The translations under genes and the position numbers were made by a program. The notes under the pieces were generated by a model, which had not been told where the DNA came from, did no database searches, and saw nothing but the letters and a program-made list of their open reading frames with translations. Of a stretch of DNA of 64,000 nt, positions 8,092 through 15,513 are shown piece after piece. Positions within the stretch are counted from its first letter, which is position 1. Each line of letters begins with the position of its first letter. The DNA comes from Allorhodopirellula solitaria (lineage in GTDB: Bacteria; Planctomycetota; Planctomycetia; Pirellulales; Pirellulaceae). The stretch spans positions 437,646-501,645 of the forward strand of contig NZ_SJPK01000004.1 of assembly GCF_007859855.1 (NCBI RefSeq). Reading direction: 5' to 3'.

Positions 8092-9438
8092 ATGAAACAT
8101 CCTGAATCCCAAACCCTGCTGCCTGTCCAACCTATCGACCGATGGCTGCGGCCCCTGGCTCGGTTCTTGCATATTGAGGCCACCAGCGGAATCCTGCTGA
8201 TGTTCTGCGCGGCGATCGCATTGATTGCGGCGAATTCTCCTTGGTCCGCATCCTACCTCTCGTTTTGGCAGACGAATGTCACGCTCGGCTTCGGCGAGTT
8301 TGTCTTTAGTCATTCTCTGCACCACGTCATCAACGACGGGCTGATGGCGATCTTCTTCTTTGTGATTGGATTGGAGGTCAAACGCGAATTAGCGCATGGT
8401 TCACTGTCTAATTTTAAGCAGGCCTCGCTCCCGATTGCTGCCGCGATTGGTGGGATGATTGTTCCTGCTGGGCTCTATCTCTCCATCCAGTATGGCGAAC
8501 CTGGAATGCGCGGCTGGGGTATCCCGATGGCGACGGATATTGCGTTCGTCGTCGGCTGTTTGGCAGTCCTTGGCTCACGCGTGCCACATAGTCTGCGAAT
8601 CTTGCTCCTTTCATTGGCCATTGTCGATGACATCGGTGCCATCTTGGTCATCGCCATCGGGTATACCGATTCTTTGGACGGCCGGTATCTGGCATTGGCG
8701 GCGTGTGCGATTGCAGTCGTCCACCTGTTTTCGCGAATCGGCGTTCGTCGCTTTCTTCCCTATATCGCGGTGGGTGCGGTTGCTTGGGTCGCCTTGCATG
8801 AATCGGGGATTCACGCCACTTTGATCGGTGTGATCTTAGGTCTGATGACTCCCGCTAAGTCGACTTTGGTCCCCGAGCGGTTTGGAGACTATCTGCTCGA
8901 GAAACAGGGTGAGTTCCAAGACCAGCGGTGGACGACGCGAAGCCATCGTGCCGAGGTCATCAAGGAAGTTCAACGGCTCTCGCGTGAAACTGTTTCGCCA
9001 CTAGAGTACTTGGAAGTGACGCTGCATCCCTGGACGGCCTACGTCATCATGCCGGTCTTCGCGCTTGCGAACGCAGGCGTGTTGATTGAACCAGCCAACC
9101 TGATCGACTCAGTCGCTGTCGCGGTCATGCTCGGATTAGTGGTGGGCAAGCCGCTCGGCATTGTGCTGTTCAGTTGGCTGGTGGTTCGAGCCGGCGTCGC
9201 TCAGTTGCCCGCCAGAATCAGTTGGCCTGTGCTCTTCTCAGGCAGTTGCTTGGCAGGGATCGGTTTCACGATGGCATTGTTCATTGAGGGATTGGCATTC
9301 GGCGCCGACGGGCCCGACACAGCCAAGACGGGTGTGTTAGTGGGGTCAGCCGTCAGCGCCGTTGCCGGGATTAGCTTGCTGTTATGGACGCTGCCGAAGC
9401 AAACACCCGAAACGGACGCAGCGCCTCCAGATGCCTGA
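8092..9438 (+). CDS. nhaA: Na+/H+ antiporter NhaA
   Basis: Inner-membrane antiporter that expels Na+ or Li+ in exchange for protons. It shows the full NhaA pattern: N-terminal FLHIEATSGILLM, FFFVIGLEVKREL, GWGIPMATDIAF (the conserved Asp at about 149) and LAIVDDIGAI, in which D179-D180 correspond to the essential ion-binding pair D163-D164 of E. coli NhaA. The C-terminal part contains AGIGFTMALFI. It is 448 residues long against 388 in E. coli; the extra length is in a loop after about residue 255 (SHRAEVIKEVQRLSRE) and in a short tail. The start ATG opens the frame directly after a structured leader. A hairpin follows the stop. Confidence 0.96.
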   Translation: MKHPESQTLLPVQPIDRWLRPLARFLHIEATSGILLMFCAAIALIAANSPWSASYLSFWQTNVTLGFGEFVFSHSLHHVINDGLMAIFFFVIGLEVKRELAHGSLSNFKQASLPIAAAIGGMIVPAGLYLSIQYGEPGMRGWGIPMATDIAFVVGCLAVLGSRVPHSLRILLLSLAIVDDIGAILVIAIGYTDSLDGRYLALAACAIAVVHLFSRIGVRRFLPYIAVGAVAWVALHESGIHATLIGVILGLMTPAKSTLVPERFGDYLLEKQGEFQDQRWTTRSHRAEVIKEVQRLSRETVSPLEYLEVTLHPWTAYVIMPVFALANAGVLIEPANLIDSVAVAVMLGLVVGKPLGIVLFSWLVVRAGVAQLPARISWPVLFSGSCLAGIGFTMALFIEGLAFGADGPDTAKTGVLVGSAVSAVAGISLLLWTLPKQTPETDAAPPDA

Positions 9439-9457
9439 TACGCATTGGCGGAGTCTG

Positions 9458-9486
9458 CCGGCTCGGCTCCCTGTCGAGCGAGCCGG
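9458..9486 (+). terminator. Hairpin downstream of nhaA
   Basis: The sequence CCGGCTCGGCTC, six loop bases, then GAGCGAGCCGG forms an 11-base stem with one bulge, 20 bases after the nhaA stop. No T-run follows, so it may be a weak or factor-dependent terminator, or an mRNA-stabilising hairpin. Confidence 0.4.
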
Positions 9487-9672
9487 GCCGAGAAACAGGT
9501 TTTCTTCCGCCCCTGCGGACAACGCTGTTAAGCGTTTCTGTCAGCCGTTTCGGCGATCGTGGGCTGCCTTGAATCGACGTCGGCGCCGCAATGGTGAGCC
9601 AAGTGTCCGAGGTCACCGGGTATAGCCATTCACCCAGCCGCGTACCGGGCTGTCAATTGGATAACCCGACGA

Positions 9673-9789
9673 GTTAGCAACACACGATGAATCAGTGTCG
9701 GTTTTCGTAGTGGACGAGACGACGAGTCCTGCGGCTTTGGACTCGTCGCCTCGTCCACTGCGACAGAAATTGATCGTGCGTTGCTTAGC
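9673..9789. repeat. Palindromic repeat family 2, copy B
   Basis: The best-preserved copy of the family. Its arms are long and nearly complementary, meeting at GACGAGTCC-TGCGGCTTT-GGACTCGTC, with outer ends GTTAGCA and TGCTTAG. It is itself framed by ATAACCCG (9661-9668) and CGGGTTAT (9822-9829), extending the fold-back. It fills much of the 526-base gap between nhaA and the Rnk-like gene, where I see no other gene. Confidence 0.85.
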
Positions 9790-9964
9790 GAGGGGTTCGA
9801 TGTGATCCCTCGTTGAATCGCCGGGTTATGACTTTCACGCTAATTCACTGACAACGAATAAATCGACAACCCGTAACGCGTCTGACAGCGAGTATCCGCA
9901 GCAGTTACGGATCACCTGGTGCTAACGCCCAAACCGCTCGTTCTTTTTGAGATCGAACGCGCTA

Positions 9965-10384
9965 TTAGAGATTGAACGCGCCGACTCGCTCGGGCTGGAA
10001 CGATAGCTTGTCGATTCGTTTGTGCGAATCTCGCTCACCAACTTGAAACTGCAACGTCTCCCCGACCCGGCGGCCAAAGATTTCCGCTCCCAATGGAGAG
10101 AAAATCGAAAGTTTGCCTTCGGCGATACATGCTTCATCAGGATAGACGAGCGTGTAGATGTCGGGTTCGCCTCGGTCGAGGTCGTGCAAATAGATCGTTG
10201 AGTTCATCGTCACGATGTCCGGTAGCATCTCCGGGGACTCGACAACGGTGGCACGCTGCAGCTTCTCACGGAGCGCCTTCAAGTGGGGGCGTTGGCCGCC
10301 CATGACAAGCATCAGTTCGCTATCAAGGAACTGTTCGAGTCGCTGAAGGTCGGTACGAGTAACGGCAATGATACGAGTGGTCAT
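9965..10384 (-). CDS. rnk: Rnk/GreA C-terminal-domain protein
   Basis: About 139 residues. The C-terminal two thirds match the FKBP-like GreA/GreB C-terminal domain: VTMNSTIYLHDLD, then IYTLVYPDEA and KLSIFSPLGAEIFGRRVGETLQF. The N-terminal part is a short helical region (LQRLEQFLDSELM) rather than the long GreA coiled coil, which is the Rnk arrangement. Proteins of this type bind RNA polymerase; Rnk was named as a regulator of nucleoside diphosphate kinase. The start is placed at MTTRIIAVTRTD, typical for the family; the longer frame to 10417 is less likely. A small membrane-protein gene is encoded upstream on the same strand. Confidence 0.8.
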   Translation of the reverse strand: MTTRIIAVTRTDLQRLEQFLDSELMLVMGGQRPHLKALREKLQRATVVESPEMLPDIVTMNSTIYLHDLDRGEPDIYTLVYPDEACIAEGKLSIFSPLGAEIFGRRVGETLQFQVGERDSHKRIDKLSFQPERVGAFNL

Positions 10385-10498
10385 TGGAGAGTTTGGACTC
10401 AGGTTGGAAAGGTTCACGAAACGAAAACCTCAGTGACGGAGAAACGGATTTCGAGCACAGGTGTTCGGCGGGACCACCAAGAACAATGGATGCGTTGC

Positions 10499-10657
10499 TT
10501 AGCTACCATGCCAGCGTAACAACACGCCGATCACGAGTAACAACAATACGGCGATTTGACCGAGTAGGACTTCACGCGACGAGTAGACTGAGCTCGCCAG
10601 TTGGAGTTCTTGTTCGGTTTCGACATCGGCTGGGTAATCGATATTTCGCATCAACAT
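10499..10657 (-). CDS. Small single-span membrane protein
   Basis: About 52 residues, starting at MLMRNIDYPADVETEQELQ and ending in a membrane helix, LLGQIAVLLLLVIGVLLRW. The start is supported by AAGGA eight bases ahead of the ATG at 10657; the longer frame to 10726 lacks this. No family was recognised. The acidic N-terminus followed by one hydrophobic span suggests a small integral membrane protein. It is upstream of the Rnk-like gene on the same strand, 114 bases away. Confidence 0.5.
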   Translation of the reverse strand: MLMRNIDYPADVETEQELQLASSVYSSREVLLGQIAVLLLLVIGVLLRWHGS

Positions 10658-10932
10658 GACTGGGTTCCTTTCAAGGAGACAAGACAGTGACCTCATCCGT
10701 GGATTGCATGTCATCTGAGAAAGCAACCGCTATGCCATGGCGTCCCGGAGGACTCGCTCGCGCGTTTTTACCCCGTGATTTGCGGGGAAATAACTATTTT
10801 GGCGTTTTTGGCCTGGGGGGCTGCCACCGCCAACTGGCGGAGACCAGCGTCAACTGACATTGACATTTGGGAGGGCAATCAAGTCAGTATCGATGGGGCA
10901 AATCTGGGGATTTGCGTAGCCCAGTCGAGGGG

Positions 10933-12108
10933 CTAATCCACCGTTGCGGGAGCTCCGGCACCGAGCCCGACGGTGAGTTTGAGGAGTGAAACCGCGAACA
11001 GAAATACAAGTGAAACCGTCCAACCTCCCGTTAGATCAAAGAGGCTGCCGAAGACGATCGGGCCCGTCGCCGCGACGAGATACCCGATCGACTGGGCCAT
11101 GCCTGAGAGTTCGACTGCGGTTTCGGCTTCGCGGGAGCGGACCACGAGAAACAGCAGCGCCAGCCCAAACGAACCGCCCAGGACAAAGCCGATGAGCGAC
11201 ACCCAGAGTGCGATCCAGGACTCTGGCGCGAATAGGAGACCAGCCAATCCGATCAATTCGAGAACTCCAAGGGTCAGCACGACAGCTCGCTGATCTGTTT
11301 GCTTTCCCGCTAGGACTGGCACGATCAAGGACCCCGCGATCCCAGTGGCCTGCGACAGCGAGAGCATCCATCCGGAGAACTCTGCATCGTGCGCGCGGTC
11401 GATCAAGATCGCAGGCAACCACGCCAGGACCACATAGAAGGTGAGCGACTGCAGCCCCATGAACAGCGCGACCTTCCACGCCAGCGCCGACCTGCCCAAG
11501 TCATGGAGCGCCTTCTGGAAACTACGCTTCGGCTCAGATCTTTTTAAGCGACTCAATTGGGGCAGCCAAACGAGGCATGCCAACACGGCTGGGATGGCCC
11601 AGAATCCCAGGGCGCCACGCCAGCCAAGTTGGAAATGATCGGCCAAGGGCACACTCAAGCCGGCTGCCAAAGACGCACCCAAACCCATGGCGCCCGAGTA
11701 AAGGCTGGTGATCCATCCCGAATGCGCCGCAAAGTTGCGTTTAGCAAGGCTGGGTAACAATACGTTCCCCAATGCAATCGCAATCCCTATCAAGAGCGTA
11801 CCGAGATAGAGAGCAGGGACCGATGCGATCGCGCGCATCGCTGCGCCCGTTGCCAGCAACGCCATCGCGCCGAGCAGAGTGCCGCCGATTCCAAAGCGAC
11901 GGGTCAGCAGCGGAGTCAATGTCGAGATAACCCCGAAAGCGATCAACGGCAATGTCGTCAACAGCCCCAGCGTGGAATTGGACAGCCCCGTGGTCAATCG
12001 GATGTCGTCGATCAAGGGGCCAACGCTCGCTAATGCGGGCCGGAGGTTGACGGCCACCGCTAGGATCCCGGCAATCAGGAGCAGGTTTTCAGATCGTGAC
12101 AGTCTCAT
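10933..12108 (-). CDS. MFS transporter of the CynX/NimT type
   Basis: A 391-residue inner-membrane transporter with about 12 hydrophobic spans. The N-terminus LLIAGILAVAVNLRPALASVGP with the NLRPA motif, followed by LTTLPLIAFGVISTL, is characteristic of the CynX/NimT (cyanate/2-nitroimidazole) branch of the major facilitator superfamily. The substrate is unknown; family members have been linked to cyanate, nitroimidazoles and other small molecules. The start ATG overlaps the stop of the metal ATPase gene by four bases, so the two are almost certainly co-transcribed and translationally coupled. That suggests a role in metal or anion detoxification, which is inference. Downstream, between 10771 and 10840, two small GC hairpins may end the transcript. 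Confidence 0.85.
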   Translation of the reverse strand: MRLSRSENLLLIAGILAVAVNLRPALASVGPLIDDIRLTTGLSNSTLGLLTTLPLIAFGVISTLTPLLTRRFGIGGTLLGAMALLATGAAMRAIASVPALYLGTLLIGIAIALGNVLLPSLAKRNFAAHSGWITSLYSGAMGLGASLAAGLSVPLADHFQLGWRGALGFWAIPAVLACLVWLPQLSRLKRSEPKRSFQKALHDLGRSALAWKVALFMGLQSLTFYVVLAWLPAILIDRAHDAEFSGWMLSLSQATGIAGSLIVPVLAGKQTDQRAVVLTLGVLELIGLAGLLFAPESWIALWVSLIGFVLGGSFGLALLFLVVRSREAETAVELSGMAQSIGYLVAATGPIVFGSLFDLTGGWTVSLVFLFAVSLLKLTVGLGAGAPATVD

Positions 12109-14228
12109 TCTTGATATGCCAGCAACCGTAGCGCATTGAAGACGACCACCAACGTGCTGCCTTCATGCAGGATAACAGCAGGGCCAATGTTTAGCCCTAG
12201 AATGGTAGCGGGAACGAGGAAGACAACCATCCCCAAACTGATCCAGACGTTCTGGCGAATGATCCGGCGGGTGGCGCGACTCAGGCCGATCGCCAGCGGA
12301 AGATTCGCCAGCTCATCGGACATCAATGCGACATCGGCGGTCTCCAGTGCCACGGCGCTGCCCGCCGCCCCCATCGCGATCCCCACCGACGCCGCTGCCA
12401 TCGCGGGTGCATCGTTGACGCCATCGCCGACCATCGCGATGCCTCCCTCGCTGCGGCGTTTCTCAATCTCCCGGACCTTGTCCTCCGGCATTAGTCCACC
12501 GCGTGCCACGTCGAGTCCCACTTCGGCCGCGATGGCATCGGCTACCCTTTGGTTGTCACCCGAAATCATGATCATTTCGGTGATACCCAGTTCTCGTAGT
12601 TTGGAGATTGTTTTGGCAGACGCGGGGCGGGCCGTATCCATCAGTCCGATCACGCCGAGGTAGCGATCCGCCGCTCGCACGATCATCGTCGTGCGACCAT
12701 CGCGTTGCAGAGACTCGTCGTCCGCTTGGATTGTCTCGGGCAGCGATGGGCCATCGACTTCGGTGAATAACTTGGCATTGCCGATGTACACGAGATCGCC
12801 CTGGACCGTCGCTCGCACGCCCCGACCGGTGATGCTGTTCAAATCTGTCGCCGGGGAACGCACGCTGGCGTCTTCGTCGGCAATCGCGTCCAAGCGTTCC
12901 TGGGCATCGCGGGTGACCGCTTGGGCGAGCGGGTGATTGCTGAGGCTTTCCACCGCCACCGCAAATCGCAGCAGCTCGCGTTCATCCACCCCGTCTGCGA
13001 CCCGAATGTCGGTAACCTTCGGGTGCCCCGTCGTCAGTGTGCCGGTCTTGTCAAAGGCAATCGAGTTCAGGCCGCCGAGGCTTTCCAGTGGCCCGCCGCC
13101 CTTGATCAGGATGCCGCCGCGGGCAGCTCGCGCGATGCCACTGAGGACGGCGCTCGGTGTCGCAATCGCGAGGGCACAAGGGCTCGCCGAGACGAGAACC
13201 GCCATCGCTCGGTAGAACGAAGCGTGGAAAGGTTCATCGCGAACGAGCGGCGCGAATAGCAGCAGCACCACAGTCGCGACCACGGCCGGGACAAAGTACC
13301 GCTCAAACTTCTTCGTGAACTTTTGAGTTGGCGAAATCCGTGTTTCTGCTTCTCGGACCATCGTGACGACTCTCGCCAAAGTATTGTCCGCAGCGATCTT
13401 GGTGACCTGGATCTCGATCGCCCCCGATTGATTGAGCGTACCGGCGAAGACGCGGTGGTCCGCGTCGAGCGATTCGGGGGCTGCCGCGGCCGCCTCGACA
13501 TCTTCAACAGGCCGTTTGTCCACCGGCACGCTCTCGCCCGTGATCGGGGCTTGGTCGATGCTGGTCTCGCCGGCGACCACAAAGCCGTCAGCGGCAACAC
13601 GCTCATCAGGCGCCACAATCACAATATCGCCGACGACGAGTTCGTCCACGCTTACATGTCGCTCGGTCCCGTCGCGGCGAAGTCGCGCTGTGGTCGGAGT
13701 CATTTCCGAGAGCGCTTCGATTGCCCGTTTGGCGCGGCCCATCGCGTACCCTTCGAGCGAATGACCGATGCTAAAGAGGAACAGCAGCAGCGCTCCTTCC
13801 GCCCAAGCCCCCAGCGACGCCGCGCCAGCTGCCGCCACGATCATCAAGAAATCAATCTCTAACCTGCCCTCCCGAACCTTCTCAATGGCTTCGCTGATCG
13901 TGTAGTAGCCACCAAAGAAATACGCCGCGAGATAGCATCCCAACGAAACCCAATCGGGGCTGTCGGTGAACGTTTTCGTCAGCCAACCCACGATCAAGAA
14001 GATGCCGCAGAGGATCGCGAAGATCAACTCACTGCGAGGCCCGAAAACGCCACCATGATGATTGCCGGAACAGCACCCGGAGTCCCACCCGCTGCCTGAC
14101 CCCTGGTCCGAACTCGCTCGGTGGACCGTGGTCGCCTCACCGGATCGCTCCAGCGACGCGAAACAGGTCGAGCCAAGATCAGGGGTTACCGGCACGGCCG
14201 AGTTGAACGCGAGCTGAATCGTTTCCAT
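12105..14228 (-). CDS. P1B-4-like heavy-metal-transporting ATPase
   Basis: ATP-driven metal export across the inner membrane. About 707 residues. The actuator motif TGES is at 230-233, the phosphorylated Asp393 is in FDKTGTLTTG, the SNHPL motif is near 432 and GDGVNDAPA follows. The membrane metal site reads SPC (349-351) in SASPCALAIATPSA instead of the CPC of Zn/Cu pumps, and the last helix has HEGST. SPC with HEGGT-like motifs marks the P1B-4 group (CoaT/CtpD type: Co, Fe(II), Ni, Zn). There is no N-terminal CxxC metal-binding domain; a short Cys/His stretch GCCSGNHHGG lies at 51-60. The start is set at METIQLAF with GGAAG upstream; the longer frame to 14462 has no recognisable domain. It is coupled to the CynX-type transporter and divergent from a His-rich secreted protein. 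Confidence 0.9.
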   Translation of the reverse strand: METIQLAFNSAVPVTPDLGSTCFASLERSGEATTVHRASSDQGSGSGWDSGCCSGNHHGGVFGPRSELIFAILCGIFLIVGWLTKTFTDSPDWVSLGCYLAAYFFGGYYTISEAIEKVREGRLEIDFLMIVAAAGAASLGAWAEGALLLFLFSIGHSLEGYAMGRAKRAIEALSEMTPTTARLRRDGTERHVSVDELVVGDIVIVAPDERVAADGFVVAGETSIDQAPITGESVPVDKRPVEDVEAAAAAPESLDADHRVFAGTLNQSGAIEIQVTKIAADNTLARVVTMVREAETRISPTQKFTKKFERYFVPAVVATVVLLLFAPLVRDEPFHASFYRAMAVLVSASPCALAIATPSAVLSGIARAARGGILIKGGGPLESLGGLNSIAFDKTGTLTTGHPKVTDIRVADGVDERELLRFAVAVESLSNHPLAQAVTRDAQERLDAIADEDASVRSPATDLNSITGRGVRATVQGDLVYIGNAKLFTEVDGPSLPETIQADDESLQRDGRTTMIVRAADRYLGVIGLMDTARPASAKTISKLRELGITEMIMISGDNQRVADAIAAEVGLDVARGGLMPEDKVREIEKRRSEGGIAMVGDGVNDAPAMAAASVGIAMGAAGSAVALETADVALMSDELANLPLAIGLSRATRRIIRQNVWISLGMVVFLVPATILGLNIGPAVILHEGSTLVVVFNALRLLAYQE

Positions 14229-14289
14229 CAGGGTTGAGCTTCCGTTGAAGTTGGGATTCCGCCGCCACCACCCACTGCGGCTGCACTGT

Positions 14290-14318
14290 AAATTGCAATG
14301 TGTAGTCGATTCGACTGC
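14290..14318. promoter_or_regulatory. Dyad sequences in the divergent promoter region
   Basis: The 238-base space between the metal ATPase (minus) and the His-rich protein (plus) contains the palindrome ATTGCAAT at 14292-14299 and AGTCGA-T-TCGACT at 14304-14316. They are possible operator half-sites for a shared metal-responsive regulator. No regulator gene is encoded next to them, and the assignment is inference only. Confidence 0.3.
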
Positions 14319-14466
14319 GCGAGTGTCGTCGATGTGATATCGTAAAGTGTGGTCGCAAGTCGTGAAACACGGAGCTTTTCTGTTTGGCACGGGACATGCA
14401 TTAAAGTCACTTCGTTCGGCGTTAAACTTTCGCCGATCGTTTCTTTTCCCCCCGCAGGACAAACTG

Positions 14467-14811
14467 ATGAAACGCCTTATTGCAATCGCTGCTGTCGCGG
14501 CAACACTGAGTTTCTTGATCCCAGCCTCCTCGGCTTCCGCTTCGGACCATTCTCGCCGTGGCCACGGTCACCAAACTCACCAACGCCATCACGGCAATTC
14601 CTACCATGGCAGATACGGTTTCGGAAGCCGCTATCGCCCAGTCGTCATCCGGCCGTACTCGAGCAACTATCGCTACCGCTCTGGGTATAGTTCGCGGCCC
14701 TACGGCTACCGTCCGTCGCGTCACCATGGTCACTACCCTTCCTACGGAAACCGAAGCGGAGTGCACTTGGACATCAACGGTGTGCATATTCTCGGTCGTC
14801 ATCACCACTGA
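14467..14811 (+). CDS. Secreted His/Tyr/Ser-rich small protein
   Basis: 114 residues. A clear signal peptide, MKRLIAIAAVAATLSFLIP with Ala-rich cleavage region, is followed by a low-complexity chain of His, Arg, Tyr, Ser and Gly (for example RRGHGHQTHQRHHGNSYHG). It ends in a more ordered GVHLDINGVHILGRHHH. It is probably exported and could bind metal ions through its many histidines. The ATG at 14467 follows GCAGGACAAACTG, giving a plausible ribosome site. It is transcribed away from the P1B-4-like ATPase and sits beside the RND metal pump locus, which supports a metal-buffering role. No named family was recognised. Confidence 0.75.
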   Translation: MKRLIAIAAVAATLSFLIPASSASASDHSRRGHGHQTHQRHHGNSYHGRYGFGSRYRPVVIRPYSSNYRYRSGYSSRPYGYRPSRHHGHYPSYGNRSGVHLDINGVHILGRHHH

Positions 14812-14868
14812 GCGGGTTTCGAGGCCGTCACATGCCGCAGCGGAACCCTGTCCAGGATGAAGCCGGCG

Positions 14869-15387
14869 TCAGTGCGCGTGATCGTGACCGGCGTGGTCAT
14901 GATCATGCTCGATCGCACCTTGAAATGACGTGCCTTCGATCGTCACGCTCAGCCTGGGCGCTGCCGACTCGTCATCCAAGTGGCTGACGAGTTCAGCATC
15001 CTCGATCGTGAAGCGAGATGATTTTCCTTCTGGCTCGTTCTCTTGCGGGCGGGCGCTGAGAGTGAACTGCTCCGGTGTGCCGTCATGGACCAGGTTGATC
15101 GTCAGTTCCGGGGCAGCGATGGGCACTGCTGCTTTCGCGGACGCTCCGAGCATGTAGATCGTGACGGAGTCCGCATCGTGGACGACTTCAGCGTGGTACT
15201 CTTCGTCGCCGAGTTCAACGAGTGTGCCGTGATGTGGTCCTTCGCTCGGGTGGTCATGGTCGTGGGGATCACTCGACCCGGGAGCGGATTCGGAGGTCGA
15301 GTCGGCGGTCGGTCGAGAGCCGCATCCGGTGAATGAGATGGTGCAAATGGTCAGCAAAGCAGTGATCGTAAACTGGAAAATACGCAT
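14869..15387 (-). CDS. His-rich lipoprotein of the metal-efflux locus
   Basis: 172 residues. The N-terminus MRIFQFTITALLTICTISF leads into the lipobox FTGC, with Cys22 as the likely lipidated residue. Two His/Asp clusters, DPHDHDHPSEGPHHG after the lipobox and EHDHDHAGHDHAH at the C-terminus, flank a beta-rich middle part. It lies downstream of the RND pump gene on the same strand, 126 bases away, and probably belongs to the same transcript. Periplasmic metal capture for the pump is a reasonable inference. The family is not named. Confidence 0.8.
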   Translation of the reverse strand: MRIFQFTITALLTICTISFTGCGSRPTADSTSESAPGSSDPHDHDHPSEGPHHGTLVELGDEEYHAEVVHDADSVTIYMLGASAKAAVPIAAPELTINLVHDGTPEQFTLSARPQENEPEGKSSRFTIEDAELVSHLDDESAAPRLSVTIEGTSFQGAIEHDHDHAGHDHAH

Positions 15388-15513
15388 GGAATTTGGCTTG
15401 GAGGAATAGGTTTCTGAGTGGACAACAGTGCGGAAATGTGGAAGTGAAGTTGCGTCGCTACATGGACTGGCTCCTCGAGGAAATGGAACGGATACAGGCT
15501 GGACGAAGCCAAA

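Noticed and set aside
7677-8105. 142-codon ORF between the kinase gene and nhaA
   Set aside because: It overlaps the nhaA start and the structured leader; the translation is Arg/Gly-rich and shows no motif or signal.
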